Below, piece by piece: positions 1 to 9,511 of a stretch of DNA of 42,607 nucleotides (within the stretch, counting starts at the first letter, position 1; each line of letters opens with the position of its first letter). The notes below the pieces were generated by a model. It was not told where the DNA came from. It saw nothing but the letters and a program-made list of their open reading frames with translations, and did not search any database. The stretch spans positions 1 through 42,607 of the forward strand of contig JAGWUF010000018.1 in NCBI GenBank assembly GCA_028868545.1, in the 5' to 3' direction. The stretch is from Lysobacteraceae bacterium (lineage in GTDB: Bacteria > Pseudomonadota > Gammaproteobacteria > Xanthomonadales > Xanthomonadaceae). The position numbers and the translations under genes are program-made.

Positions 1-560
1 TCCGGATCCCAGCCGATCGCGGTGGGATACAGCAGCAGTTCGGCGCCGGCCAGCGCCATCAGCCGCGCGCCTTCCGGATACCACTGGTCCCAGCACACCA
101 GCACGCCCAGCCGGCCCACCGAGGTGTCGATGGGCGTGAAGCCGAGGTCGCCCGGCGTGAAGTAGAACTTCTCGTAGAAGCCCGGGTCGTCCGGGATGTG
201 CATCTTGCGGTACTTGCCGGCGATGCTGCCGTCGGTTTCATAGACCACTGCGGTGTTGTGGTACAGCCCGGTGGCGCGCTTCTCGAACAGCGAGCTGACC
301 AGCACCACGCCGTGCTGCTTCGCCAGCGCCGCCAGGCGCGCGGTCGAAGGGCCGGGGATCGGTTCGGCAAGGTCGAATTCGTCCACCAACTCGTGCTGGC
401 AGAAGTACGCACCGTTGTGCAGTTCCTGCAGCAGGACGAGTTTGGCGCCGGAGTTGGCGGCCTCGGCCACGCGCGTTTCGATCACCGCGAGGTTGGCCTC
501 GGCGTCGCCATGGTTGCGCTCCTGCACCAGCGCGACCGGAAGCTTGCTGTACCTGGACAT
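1..560 (-). CDS. aguB: N-carbamoylputrescine amidase, 3' end cut by window edge
   Basis: Hydrolyses N-carbamoylputrescine to putrescine, CO2 and ammonia, the last step of the agmatine route to putrescine; cytoplasmic. The 186 visible residues are the N-terminal part of a nitrilase-superfamily amidase (the family is usually about 290 residues). The catalytic triad is visible as Glu46 (LLQELHNG), Lys119 (KYRKMH) and Cys156 (VLVCWDQWYPEGAR). The WDQWYPEGAR stretch after the cysteine is typical of AguB rather than of general nitrilases. The ATG at 558-560 shares one base with the TGA of aguA upstream, so the two genes are translationally coupled. The C-terminal part lies outside the window. Confidence 0.95.
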   Translation of the reverse strand, partial: MSRYSKLPVALVQERNHGDAEANLAVIETRVAEAANSGAKLVLLQELHNGAYFCQHELVDEFDLAEPIPGPSTARLAALAKQHGVVLVSSLFEKRATGLYHNTAVVYETDGSIAGKYRKMHIPDDPGFYEKFYFTPGDLGFTPIDTSVGRLGVLVCWDQWYPEGARLMALAGAELLLYPTAIGWDP

Positions 561-1591
561 CAGACCAGACCCTCCGGCAATTGCATGGTGATGCAGTGCA
601 GGCTGCCGTTCTGCCAGATCAGCGGGCGGCAGGGCACCTGCACGATTTCGCGGCCGGGGAATGCCTGCGCCAGCACGGCGGCGGCGGCATTGTCGGCCGG
701 GTCGCCATAAGCCGGCATCAACACCGCGCCGTTGACGATCAGGAAGTTGGCGTAGCTGGCGGCCAGCCGACGGCCTTCGTCGAGCACGGGCTGTGCCCAC
801 GGCAGCGGGAACAGGCGATACGGCTTGTCGTCGCGGGTGCGCAGCGCGGCGATTTCGTCGGCCATCGCCTTGAGGTCGGCGTAGTGCGAGTCCGCCGCGT
901 CATCGCAGGCCTGGAACACGATCGCATCGCCGGGCGCGAAGCGGGCCAGGGTGTCGATATGGGCGTCGGTGTCGTCGCCCTCCAGCGCACCGTGATCCAG
1001 CCACAGCACCCGATCCTGCTGCAGCCACGCCGACAGATGCGCGGTCAGTTCCTCGCGGCTGGCATCGGGGTGCCGCTCGTGCAGGCAGCGCCAGGTGGTC
1101 AGCAGGGTGCCGTTGCCGTCGGTCTCAATGCCGCCGCCTTCCAGCGCGAAATCGATGCGCTGGCGCGCGGCATCACCGAACACGCCCTGCGCGGCCAGCG
1201 CTTCCACCAGCAGGTCGTCGCGGCCGGCTTCGAACTTGCCGCCCCAGGCGGTGAAGCGGAAGTCGAGCAGGCGGAAGCCGTCGCCCTCGCGCAGCGTGAT
1301 CGGCCCGGAATCGCGCAGCCAGGTGTCGTCGTAGGGCACGGTGATGAAACGCACCTTGTCCATGTCCACCCGGTTCGAGCGCAGGCGGATGTCGGCATAG
1401 GTTTCGACGTCATCGTCGGCCACGCAGATCAACACCGGCTGGAAGCGGGTGATGGCCGCCGCCAGCGCGATATAAGTTTCCTCGACTTCGCCCAGGCGGC
1501 CGGCCCAGTCGGTGTCGGCGTGCGGCCAAGCGATCAGGATCGCCGACTGGGGCTCCCACTCGGCGGGGAAACGCGTGCAAGGCTTGCTCAT
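560..1591 (-). CDS. aguA: Agmatine deiminase
   Basis: Converts agmatine to N-carbamoylputrescine plus ammonia; cytoplasmic enzyme of the porphyromonas-type peptidyl-arginine deiminase family. At 343 residues it is close to full family length. Visible active-site motifs are DDTWLRDSGP (residues 88-97), EGGGIETDG (151-159), GDDTDAHID with His211, and the C-terminal GSLHCITMQ with the nucleophile Cys333. It lies directly upstream of aguB with a one-base stop/start overlap, so both steps from agmatine to putrescine are made together. The gene for the small exported protein at 1612-1944 ends 20 bases upstream on the same strand and may share its transcript. Confidence 0.97.
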   Translation of the reverse strand: MSKPCTRFPAEWEPQSAILIAWPHADTDWAGRLGEVEETYIALAAAITRFQPVLICVADDDVETYADIRLRSNRVDMDKVRFITVPYDDTWLRDSGPITLREGDGFRLLDFRFTAWGGKFEAGRDDLLVEALAAQGVFGDAARQRIDFALEGGGIETDGNGTLLTTWRCLHERHPDASREELTAHLSAWLQQDRVLWLDHGALEGDDTDAHIDTLARFAPGDAIVFQACDDAADSHYADLKAMADEIAALRTRDDKPYRLFPLPWAQPVLDEGRRLAASYANFLIVNGAVLMPAYGDPADNAAAAVLAQAFPGREIVQVPCRPLIWQNGSLHCITMQLPEGLV

Positions 1592-1611
1592 TCAGGTCAA
1601 TGGAGGGCAGG

Positions 1612-1944
1612 TCAACGGGCGGGGGGCTTGGGGCCGATTTCGTCGGGGCTGGCCTGGTTGACCACGGCGTCAACCACATGGCCGTGCGCGAAATAGACGG
1701 TAAAGGTGGGATAGACCCAGCGGGTGATGGCCGGCCATGCGCGCTTCTGGCCGCCGCGGACGTCCAGTCGCTGGGTGGGCGCACCGTATCTGGCTTCGAC
1801 CTGGGCCATGCTGGCCCCGTGTGCGGGCGTGTTGGCAGGCTTTTCCTGCACCCGCTGGATCAGCAGGGTGTCGCCCGCGTTGACGGTACCCGCCAGCGCG
1901 AGCAGGGTGCCGAAGAGCAGGGGGCTACGGGACACATGCAACAT
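1612..1944 (-). CDS. Small exported protein, possibly BamE/SmpA-like fold
   Basis: 110 residues, not assigned to a characterised family. The N-terminus (MLHVSRSPLLFGTLLALAG..NAG) is a signal peptide with likely cleavage after VNA, so a periplasmic location is inferred. The mature part has a MAQVEARYGAPTQR segment followed by a W-Y-x-F-x-V-x-F strand pattern (ITRWVYPTFTVYF) and HVVDAVV. This layout resembles the SmpA/BamE or OmlA domain, where a short helix and a small sheet follow G-x-P. No lipobox cysteine is present. The ATG at 1944 is preferred over upstream in-frame codons because GGGAG lies seven bases before it and the signal peptide starts there. It is upstream of aguA on the same strand, but nothing in the protein suggests polyamine metabolism. 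Confidence 0.7.
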   Translation of the reverse strand: MLHVSRSPLLFGTLLALAGTVNAGDTLLIQRVQEKPANTPAHGASMAQVEARYGAPTQRLDVRGGQKRAWPAITRWVYPTFTVYFAHGHVVDAVVNQASPDEIGPKPPAR

Positions 1945-2006
1945 GGCGAAACTCCCGGAAAGGTCGGAGGCATCGATTCTATGCCGATACGCCGCTGCCG
2001 ATACGC

Positions 2007-2032
2007 AAAAGGCCGCCTTGCGGCGGCCTTCG
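2007..2032 (-). terminator. Rho-independent terminator downstream of rpmJ
   Basis: Perfect inverted repeat with arms AAGGCCGCC and GGCGGCCTT around a TTGC loop (2009-2030). Read on the minus strand it is followed by TTTTG. It lies between the rpmJ stop and the start of the small exported protein, so it should separate rpmJ from the agu genes. Confidence 0.75.
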
Positions 2033-2052
2033 GACACGACCTGCGCCTCGGC

Positions 2053-2178
2053 TCAGCGCTGACGGGCCTTGAAGCGCGGGTTGGACTTGCAGATCACGAA
2101 GACCTTGCCACGACGGCGAACCACCTTGCAGTCGCGGTGACGGGCCTTCGCCGACTTCAGGGAGGACAGGACCTTCAT
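2053..2178 (-). CDS. rpmJ: Ribosomal protein L36, zinc-free (C-minus, type B) form
   Basis: Encodes 41 residues starting [16 protein letters not shown] and ending [10 protein letters not shown], the L36 protein of the large subunit. The zinc-binding form has a Cys-X2-Cys, a third Cys and a His. Here the first Cys and the final His are missing (only Cys17 and Cys30 remain), so this is the zinc-independent paralogue often called type B or YkgO-like. A GAGG sequence precedes the ATG, a sigma70-like promoter lies at 2229-2258 and a terminator follows, so it is a single-gene unit. It is divergent from cmk. Confidence 0.95.
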   Translation of the reverse strand: MKVLSSLKSAKARHRDCKVVRRRGKVFVICKSNPRFKARQR

Positions 2179-2228
2179 GATGAAACCTCGGCAAAAAAAA
2201 TGGATGGGGATGAAGCGCGAAGCCGCGC

Positions 2229-2258
2229 ATTCTAACGGGTATTTGGTTTGAAGATCAA
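2229..2258 (-). promoter_or_regulatory. Sigma70-like promoter of rpmJ
   Basis: On the minus strand TTGATC (2258-2253) and TAGAAT (2234-2229) are separated by 18 bases. The predicted start point is near 2222, about 44 bases before the rpmJ ATG. Confidence 0.6.
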
Positions 2259-2308
2259 CGGCTTGAGGAAAATTCCTGGTGCGGCCGTCGGATTCGGGGA
2301 GGAAGCCG

Positions 2309-2314
2309 CATAAT
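2309..2314 (+). promoter_or_regulatory. Candidate -10 element of a leaderless cmk transcript
   Basis: CATAAT ends exactly six bases before the cmk ATG at 2321, the spacing that puts transcription start on the A of the start codon. No convincing -35 is seen. A GGAGG at 2298-2302 is 18 bases from the ATG, too far for normal use as a ribosome site. Confidence 0.45.
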
Positions 2315-2320
2315 CATGGC

Positions 2321-3001
2321 ATGACTTCGCTTGCGCCCGTGCTCACCATCGACGGCCCCTCCGGCTCCGGCAAAGGCACCATCAGCCGCCTCGTCGCCGC
2401 CCGGCTGGGCTGGCATTACCTCGACTCCGGTGCCCTGTATCGGGCGGTGGGAATCGCGGCCGGCTGGTCGGACATCGACTTGTCCGATGCCTCGGCGCTG
2501 GTGCGCTGCACCTTCGATACCGTCATCGGTTTCCGCGATGATGCCGCCGGCGAGCCGCGGGTGATCGTGAACGATGTGGATGCGACCGACGAGTTGCGCA
2601 CCGAGACCGCCGGTGCCGCCGCTTCGGCCATCGCCGCCATTCCGGAAGTGCGGGCAGCATTGAAGGATCGCCAGCGCGCCTTTCGCCAGTGGCCGGGGCT
2701 GGTGGCCGACGGCCGCGACATGGGCACGGTGATCTTTCCGGATGCCGCGCACAAGGTGTTTTTGACCGCCAGTGCCGAGGAGCGTGCGGAAAGGCGCTAT
2801 AAGCAGTTGAAAGACAAGGGGGTTTCGGTCACAATGGATGGTCTGCTACGCGAGATTCTCGCCCGCGATGCCCGCGATGCCAGTCGCGCGGTGGCGCCGT
2901 TGCGGCCAGCCGAGGACGCTGCCCACATCGACACCACCGGGCTGCCCATCGAGGCGGTGGTCGCACGGGTGCTGGACGTCGTGTCCCGCCCCGCGTCCTG
3001 A
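2321..3001 (+). CDS. cmk: (d)CMP kinase
   Basis: Phosphorylates CMP and dCMP to the diphosphates with ATP; cytoplasmic. The 226 residues match normal family length. The P-loop GPSGSGKGT lies at residues 12-20, and the CMP-site and lid segments ([49 protein letters not shown]) are all present. The ATG at 2321 gives the canonical start [15 protein letters not shown]. An in-frame GTG at 2279 would add 14 residues with no homology expected. It is followed by a terminator hairpin at 3037-3063 and then rpsA, the usual neighbour. In enteric bacteria aroA is directly upstream of cmk; here aroA is instead at the far end of the window. Confidence 0.97.
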   Translation: MTSLAPVLTIDGPSGSGKGTISRLVAARLGWHYLDSGALYRAVGIAAGWSDIDLSDASALVRCTFDTVIGFRDDAAGEPRVIVNDVDATDELRTETAGAAASAIAAIPEVRAALKDRQRAFRQWPGLVADGRDMGTVIFPDAAHKVFLTASAEERAERRYKQLKDKGVSVTMDGLLREILARDARDASRAVAPLRPAEDAAHIDTTGLPIEAVVARVLDVVSRPAS

Positions 3002-3036
3002 GCGGTCGCGTTTTTCTTCGCGTTGCAGATTTCGCT

Positions 3037-3063
3037 CCACGGGCGCGTGCCCGTGGTTTTCCT
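3037..3063 (+). terminator. Terminator or attenuator between cmk and rpsA
   Basis: Perfect 8-bp stem CCACGGGC / GCCCGTGG with GCGT loop, followed by TTTTCCTT. It lies 36 bases after the cmk stop and about 100 bases before rpsA. It therefore ends the cmk message or controls read-through into rpsA. Confidence 0.75.
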
Positions 3064-3164
3064 TCATTCACACATGGCCAAGGCACCTGCTGTGCCGATG
3101 CCAACCAACCCAGGTGGGCCGCCCCGTTGCTGCGGGTTGCCCGTGTATCCACCCGAGATTTTTC

Positions 3165-4865
<1,701 letters not shown>

Positions 4866-4884
4866 TCCACCGGTCTGATTTGAG

Positions 4885-4919
4885 CGACGGCCCGGTTTAG
4901 GCCGGGCCGTCGTCGTTTC
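4885..4919 (+). terminator. Rho-independent terminator of rpsA
   Basis: Perfect 11-bp stem CGACGGCCCGG / CCGGGCCGTCG around TTTAGG, followed by TCGTTT. It starts 19 bases after the rpsA stop and ends just before ihfB. Confidence 0.85.
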
Positions 4920-4940
4920 ACCGCACAACCCTCAAGAGAC

Positions 4941-5243
4941 ATGACCAAGTCCGAACTCATCGAACTGCTGGTACGTCGCCAGCCGCATTTGAAGGCCGAC
5001 GACGTCGATCTGGCAGTGAAGTCGCTGCTGCAGATGATGAGTGTCGCCTTGGCCAGTGGCGATCGCATCGAGATTCGCGGTTTTGGCAGCTTCTCCCTGA
5101 ACTATCGTCCGCCGCGTACCGGGCGCAACCCGAAGACCGGCGATGCCGTGGCCCTGTCCGGCAAGCATGTGCCGCATTTCAAGCCCGGCAAGGAATTGCG
5201 CGAGCGTGTCACCGGCGTGATGCCGCTGCCTGCGCAGGACTGA
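4941..5243 (+). CDS. ihfB: Integration host factor subunit beta
   Basis: 100-residue DNA-bending protein that pairs with IHF-alpha. The start [17 protein letters not shown], the dimer helix region, and the DNA-binding arm [26 protein letters not shown] with the minor-groove proline are all typical. The arm ends in [15 protein letters not shown]. It follows rpsA, the conserved position of ihfB in gammaproteobacteria. AAGAG lies shortly upstream of the ATG. Confidence 0.97.
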   Translation: MTKSELIELLVRRQPHLKADDVDLAVKSLLQMMSVALASGDRIEIRGFGSFSLNYRPPRTGRNPKTGDAVALSGKHVPHFKPGKELRERVTGVMPLPAQD

Positions 5244-5373
5244 GTTTCGCGCCTGCCTGGCTGCAGATCGGCCTTTGGTCGTTGCAGCCCCGAGTCCGTT
5301 AAGCTTGCCCCGGCTCGCGCCTGCGTGCCGACGCGGTCTTGCAACAATCACGCCCTTCGACTGGAACCTGAGC

Positions 5374-6552
5374 ATGGCCTGGCTTGACCAATGGATGTGG
5401 TTCGTCATTTTCGTGCCGCTGGCCGGCCTGGCAGGCTGGGTGATTGGCCGCCGCGGCGGCGAGCAGCACAGCGGCCATCAGGTCAGCAAGCTGTCCACGA
5501 CCTATTTCCGCGGCTTGAATTACCTGCTGAACGAGCAGCCGGACAAGGCCATCGAGTTGTTCCTGCACGTGGCCGAGCTGGACAAGGATACATTCGAAAC
5601 CCAGGTTGCACTGGGGCATCTGTTCCGCCGGCGGGGCGAGGTGGATCGGGCCATCCGCCTGCACCAGGGCCTGGCGCAACGCCATGATCTGTCGGATGCG
5701 CAGAAGATCCAGGCGCTTGCCGCACTGGGCGAGGATTACATGCGCGCCGGGCTGCTGGATCGCGCCGAAACCGTCTTCAATGATCTGGCGTTGCTGGATC
5801 AGCGTGCGCCACAGGCGCTCAAGCATCTGATCGGCATCTACCAGTCCGAGCGTGACTGGGAAAAGGCCATCGCCAATGCCACCCGCTACGAGGAAGCCAG
5901 TGGCGAGTCGATGGGCAAGCTGGTGGGGCAGTTCGAATGCGAATTGGCCGATCGACAGCGCGCCAATGGCGATATCGAAGCCGCGGTAGCCGCCATCGCC
6001 CGCGCCTATGCGGCCGACCCGACTTCGGTGCGCGCGGGCATGCTCGAGGGCCGGCTTGCCAGCGAGGCGGGCAACCCGCAGGCGGCGATCCGCGCCTATG
6101 AGCGCGCCGCGCGCCACGACCCGGATTTCCTGCCGGTGATCCTGCCGCCATTGCTGGAAAGCTATGCGCAGGTGGGGGAGCGCACCGGGGCACGAGCGTT
6201 CCTGTCGGGCATGTGCGAGCACTATCGCGGGATCGCGCCGGTGCTGGCGCTGACCCACATGATCGAAGCCGAGGAAGGCGCGGGCGCGGCGCGGCAGTAT
6301 CTTGCCCGGCAGCTCAAGGATCGCCCTTCGGTGCGTGGCGAGGCGGCCTTGATCGATCTGAGCCTGGCCGATGGCAGCGATGCGCAGGCCACCTTGCAGG
6401 ATCTCAAGCAGATCACCGACCAGTTGCTGGTGCGCAACCCCAGCTACCGCTGCAGCCGTTGCGGTTTCGGTGCGCGCAGCCACCATTGGCAGTGCCCCAG
6501 CTGCAAGGAATGGGGCACGGTGAAACCCTTGCTGAACTATGCCGTGGTCTGA
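5374..6552 (+). CDS. lapB: Lipopolysaccharide assembly protein B (TPR plus rubredoxin-like domain)
   Basis: Inner-membrane protein that in E. coli (LapB/YciM) controls LpxC proteolysis and so the amount of lipopolysaccharide. The 392 residues match the E. coli protein in length. A single N-terminal transmembrane helix (about residues 7-24, WFVIFVPLAGLAGWVIG) is followed by a long array of TPR helices, starting at STTYFRGLNYLLNEQPDKAIELF. The C-terminus is a rubredoxin-like metal site, CSRCGF...CPSCKEWG. The start at 5374 (MAWLDQWMWF) is chosen because the upstream in-frame extension is low-complexity and not seen in the family. The usual partner gene lapA is not present between ihfB and this gene. 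Confidence 0.95.
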   Translation: MAWLDQWMWFVIFVPLAGLAGWVIGRRGGEQHSGHQVSKLSTTYFRGLNYLLNEQPDKAIELFLHVAELDKDTFETQVALGHLFRRRGEVDRAIRLHQGLAQRHDLSDAQKIQALAALGEDYMRAGLLDRAETVFNDLALLDQRAPQALKHLIGIYQSERDWEKAIANATRYEEASGESMGKLVGQFECELADRQRANGDIEAAVAAIARAYAADPTSVRAGMLEGRLASEAGNPQAAIRAYERAARHDPDFLPVILPPLLESYAQVGERTGARAFLSGMCEHYRGIAPVLALTHMIEAEEGAGAARQYLARQLKDRPSVRGEAALIDLSLADGSDAQATLQDLKQITDQLLVRNPSYRCSRCGFGARSHHWQCPSCKEWGTVKPLLNYAVV

Positions 6553-7534
6553 TCCGCCGCAAATGCTGCTGCCGGCCCTGCTGGCGTTCGTGGTCTCCGC
6601 GCTGGGTACCGGCTGGGCGCGCAGGCATGGTCGGCGCAAGGGCTTGCTGGATCAGCCCGGCGCGCGCCGCAGCCACCAGCGGCCGACGCCGCGTGGTGGC
6701 GGCATCGGCATCGCGATGGCGGGTCTGGCCGTCATCGTCGTGCTGGCACGAACCGAAACCGCATCCTGGTACTGGGTGGGCGCCGGGCTGTTGTCGGTAT
6801 CATTGACGGGCTGGCGGGACGATCATCGCAGCCTGCCGATCCTGCCGCGGCTGGTTGCCCACCTGCTGGCCGGCATCCTGCTGGCGGTTGCGCTGTTGCA
6901 GCAGGGGCATGGCTGGACGTTGGCCGTGCTGGCGATCCTGCTGGTGCCGGCCCTGGTCAACGCCTGGAATTTCATCGACGGCATCGACGGGCTGGCCGCC
7001 AGTCAGGCCGGGTTGTGTGCATTGGCCAGCGGGTGTGTGCTGGCGGGGCCGGCACAGGCGTTGGCCTGGGTCGTGGCGGCGGCCTGCGCCGGGTTTCTGC
7101 CGTTCAATGTCCCTGTGGCCCGGATTTTCCTGGGCGACGTCGGCAGCGGTGCGTTGGGCTATCTGATGGCGGTCTTGCTGCTGTCCGGGTTTGCCGCCCG
7201 GCCGTGGATGCATTGGCCGCTACTGCTGTTGCCGATGTCGGCCGTGTTGCTGGATGCGGGGTTGACGCTGGTCTGGCGGATCCGGCGCGGCGACCGCTGG
7301 TGGCAGCCGCATGTACAGCATCTGTATCAGCGCGCCGCACGGCGGGCCGGGCATGCGCGGATCACCGCCGCATATGCGGGGTGGACGGGGCTGGCAATCG
7401 GGATCATGCTAGCGCTGTTGTCATTGGGTGAAGCCGGGGGCTTTGCCGGTGGCGCGGCGTTCATCCTGTTGACGGTGGCGCTTTGGTTTCGGTTGCATCG
7501 CACAGCGGATGGGGGCGAAGGATTCGGCTCATGA
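6539..7534 (+). CDS. Polyprenyl-phosphate sugar-1-phosphate transferase, WbpL/WecA-like (glycosyltransferase family 4)
   Basis: Likely transfers a sugar-1-phosphate (a HexNAc or deoxy-HexNAc) from its UDP form to undecaprenyl phosphate, starting O-antigen or another surface glycan; integral inner-membrane protein. Its 331 residues are mostly hydrophobic helices (about ten). Family motifs are visible: LLDQPGARRSHQRPTPRGGG near residue 40, VNAWNFIDGIDGLA, the loop IFLGDVGSGALGY, and a histidine loop HVQHLYQR. It overlaps lapB by 14 bases and its stop overlaps the dehydratase start in ATGA, so the three are coupled. The WbpL-WbpM pairing suggests the donor made by the next enzyme, but the exact sugar cannot be read from sequence. 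Confidence 0.88.
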   Translation: MPWSDPPQMLLPALLAFVVSALGTGWARRHGRRKGLLDQPGARRSHQRPTPRGGGIGIAMAGLAVIVVLARTETASWYWVGAGLLSVSLTGWRDDHRSLPILPRLVAHLLAGILLAVALLQQGHGWTLAVLAILLVPALVNAWNFIDGIDGLAASQAGLCALASGCVLAGPAQALAWVVAAACAGFLPFNVPVARIFLGDVGSGALGYLMAVLLLSGFAARPWMHWPLLLLPMSAVLLDAGLTLVWRIRRGDRWWQPHVQHLYQRAARRAGHARITAAYAGWTGLAIGIMLALLSLGEAGGFAGGAAFILLTVALWFRLHRTADGGEGFGS

Positions 7535-9450
7535 CAACACGGATGGATCGCATGAAATACCGGTTGCCGCGTTATGCGGTGATCGTGCACGACCTGTTCA
7601 TGGTCTGGCTGTGCTGGCAGGGCTTGCACTACCTGCGCTATGCCATGCAGCCCACCCAACTGGATCTGGTGCCGGTCTCCAACACGGTGCTGATCGTGAT
7701 GGTGGCGCAGGGTCTGGTGTTCTGGCAGGTGGGCCTGTATCGCGGCCTGTGGCGCTTCGCCAGCGTTCCGGATCTGGTCAATATCTTCAAGGCCAGCCTG
7801 CTGGGCTTGCTGGCGGCGGTGGTCGGGCTGTTCTTCTACAGCCGGCTGGACCTGGTGTCGCGCTCGGCTCTGCTGCTGTACCCGTTCGCGCTGACGGTGC
7901 TGCTGAGCACGCCGCGGCTGTTGTTCCGGGCCTGGAAGGATCATCGGCTGCTGCAATCGGCGGTGGGTGCCGAGCGGGTGTTGATCCTCGGTGCGGGGCA
8001 GTCCGGCGAAGCGCTGGTGCGGGATTTGCGCCGCACCGGTCGTTACGACCCGATCGGTTTTCTGGATGATGCCGCCGCCTTGCGCGGGGCGCGTCTGCAA
8101 GGCTTGCCGGTGCTGGGCCGGATTGGCGACGTGGCGCGGATCGCGCGTGAAACCGGGGCCCAGCTGCTGGTCATCGCGATGCCCTCGATCGACGCCAGTG
8201 CGATGCGCCGGATCATCGGCCTGTGCGAGACCAGCGCCCTCCCGTTCCGGATGGTGCCCAAGCTGGCCGACATCATGGAGGGGCGCTCGCTGCCCGGCGA
8301 GTTGAAGGAAGTGGCGATCGAGGATCTGCTGGGGCGGCAGCCGCATGCGCCCGACTGGAAAGCCATTCGTGGCTGGCTGGGTGCGCGCTCGGTGCTGGTC
8401 ACCGGGGCAGGCGGCTCGATCGGCTCCGAGCTGTGCCGGCAGTGCGCGCGCCACGGTGCACACAGGATCGCGCTGGTTGAAATCGACGAACTGGCCTTGC
8501 TGACCACCGAAAACGAACTGCGTCGGGATTTCCCCCACATCACCTGCATCCCGGTGCTGGGCGATTGCGGTGACCCCGCGGTGATCCGGCACGCGCTGAA
8601 ATTGGCCGAACCGGAAGCGGTGTTCCATGCCGCCGCCTACAAGCAGGTGCCTTTGCTGCAGCAGCAGTTGCGGGAAGCCGTGCGCAACAACGTGCTGGCC
8701 ACCGACGTGGTGGCGCGCGCCTGCCGCGATGCCCAGATCGGTACCTTCGTGTTGATCTCCACCGACAAGGCGGTGGATCCGGTGAATGTGCTGGGTGCCA
8801 GCAAGAGGCTGGCCGAAATGGCCTGCCAGGCGCTGGTGGATGCGCGTTCCACCCGCATGATCACGGTGCGCTTCGGCAACGTGCTGGATTCCGCCGGCAG
8901 CGTGGTGCCGCTGTTCCGCGAACAGATCCGCCGCGGCGGTCCGGTGACCGTGACCGACCCCGAGGTGACGCGCTATTTTATGACCATCCCCGAGGCCTGC
9001 CTGCTGATTCTGCAAGCCGCCTCGATCGGCGCGCAGCAGGCGGTGTACACGCTGGACATGGGCGATCCGGTATCGATCCGGATGCTGGCCGAGCAATTGA
9101 TCCGTCTGGCGGGCAAGCAGCCGGAAAAGGACATCAGCATCGAATACATCGGCCTGCGTGCCGGCGAGCGCCTGCACGAGACCTTGTTCCACGCCGATGA
9201 ACGCTACAGCCAGACCCAGTACCCGGACATCCTGCAGGCCACCCCGCGGGCAGTGCAGCAAGACCGCATGGAACTGGCCCTGAAGCAGTTGCGCGAGGCC
9301 ACCGCGGCCTATGATCTGGAAGGCATTGCACAGGCCCTGCGCGAGGCGGTGCCGGAGTTCAACCCGCTGGCCTCCGAGCCAGATCACAGCGCGATAGTGG
9401 TCGAGTTTCCGGGCCGGCGTGCACGCCAGAATTCGTCCGGCACCCGCTGA
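7531..9450 (+). CDS. Membrane-bound nucleotide-sugar 4,6-dehydratase, CapD/WbpM family
   Basis: Probable UDP-GlcNAc 4,6-dehydratase that begins synthesis of a deoxy-HexNAc such as QuiNAc or FucNAc for O-antigen or capsule. In 639 residues the order is: four N-terminal membrane helices (to about residue 130), a first Rossmann domain starting VLILGAGQSGEAL near residue 151, and the catalytic SDR domain with VTGAGGSIGSEL near residue 290. The catalytic region STDKAVDPVNVLGASKRLAE follows, where WbpM-type enzymes lack the usual SDR tyrosine. The ATG at 7531 overlaps the upstream stop and has GAAGGA eight bases before it. It sits with galU, so precursor supply and glycan initiation are clustered. 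Confidence 0.92.
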   Translation: MTTRMDRMKYRLPRYAVIVHDLFMVWLCWQGLHYLRYAMQPTQLDLVPVSNTVLIVMVAQGLVFWQVGLYRGLWRFASVPDLVNIFKASLLGLLAAVVGLFFYSRLDLVSRSALLLYPFALTVLLSTPRLLFRAWKDHRLLQSAVGAERVLILGAGQSGEALVRDLRRTGRYDPIGFLDDAAALRGARLQGLPVLGRIGDVARIARETGAQLLVIAMPSIDASAMRRIIGLCETSALPFRMVPKLADIMEGRSLPGELKEVAIEDLLGRQPHAPDWKAIRGWLGARSVLVTGAGGSIGSELCRQCARHGAHRIALVEIDELALLTTENELRRDFPHITCIPVLGDCGDPAVIRHALKLAEPEAVFHAAAYKQVPLLQQQLREAVRNNVLATDVVARACRDAQIGTFVLISTDKAVDPVNVLGASKRLAEMACQALVDARSTRMITVRFGNVLDSAGSVVPLFREQIRRGGPVTVTDPEVTRYFMTIPEACLLILQAASIGAQQAVYTLDMGDPVSIRMLAEQLIRLAGKQPEKDISIEYIGLRAGERLHETLFHADERYSQTQYPDILQATPRAVQQDRMELALKQLREATAAYDLEGIAQALREAVPEFNPLASEPDHSAIVVEFPGRRARQNSSGTR

Positions 9451-9460
9451 CCGCTGCCGT

Positions 9461-9499
9461 TGGCAATGGCCGCTGGCAATAGTCGCTGGCAATAGCCGT
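9461..9499 (+). repeat. Three tandem 13-bp repeats upstream of galU
   Basis: Three direct copies of about 13 bases (TGGCAATGGCCGC, TGGCAATAGTCGC, TGGCAATAGCCGT) lie end to end between the dehydratase stop and the -10-like TAGAAT of galU. They differ by one to three bases. They cover the place where a -35 element and activator sites would lie. Confidence 0.8.
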
Positions 9500-9505
9500 T
9501 AGAAT
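9500..9505 (+). promoter_or_regulatory. Candidate -10 element of a leaderless galU transcript
   Basis: TAGAAT ends six bases before the galU ATG at 9512. With normal -10 spacing, transcription would begin on the start codon. There is no Shine-Dalgarno in the short space, which agrees with leaderless translation. No clear -35 hexamer is seen; the tandem repeats lie there instead. Confidence 0.55.
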
Positions 9506-9511
9506 CACGGC

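Noticed and set aside
2316..2324. Overlapping mini-frame ATG GCA TGA just before the cmk start
   Set aside because: Two codons only, and the CATAAT spacing explains the sequence better; translation of it would be speculation.
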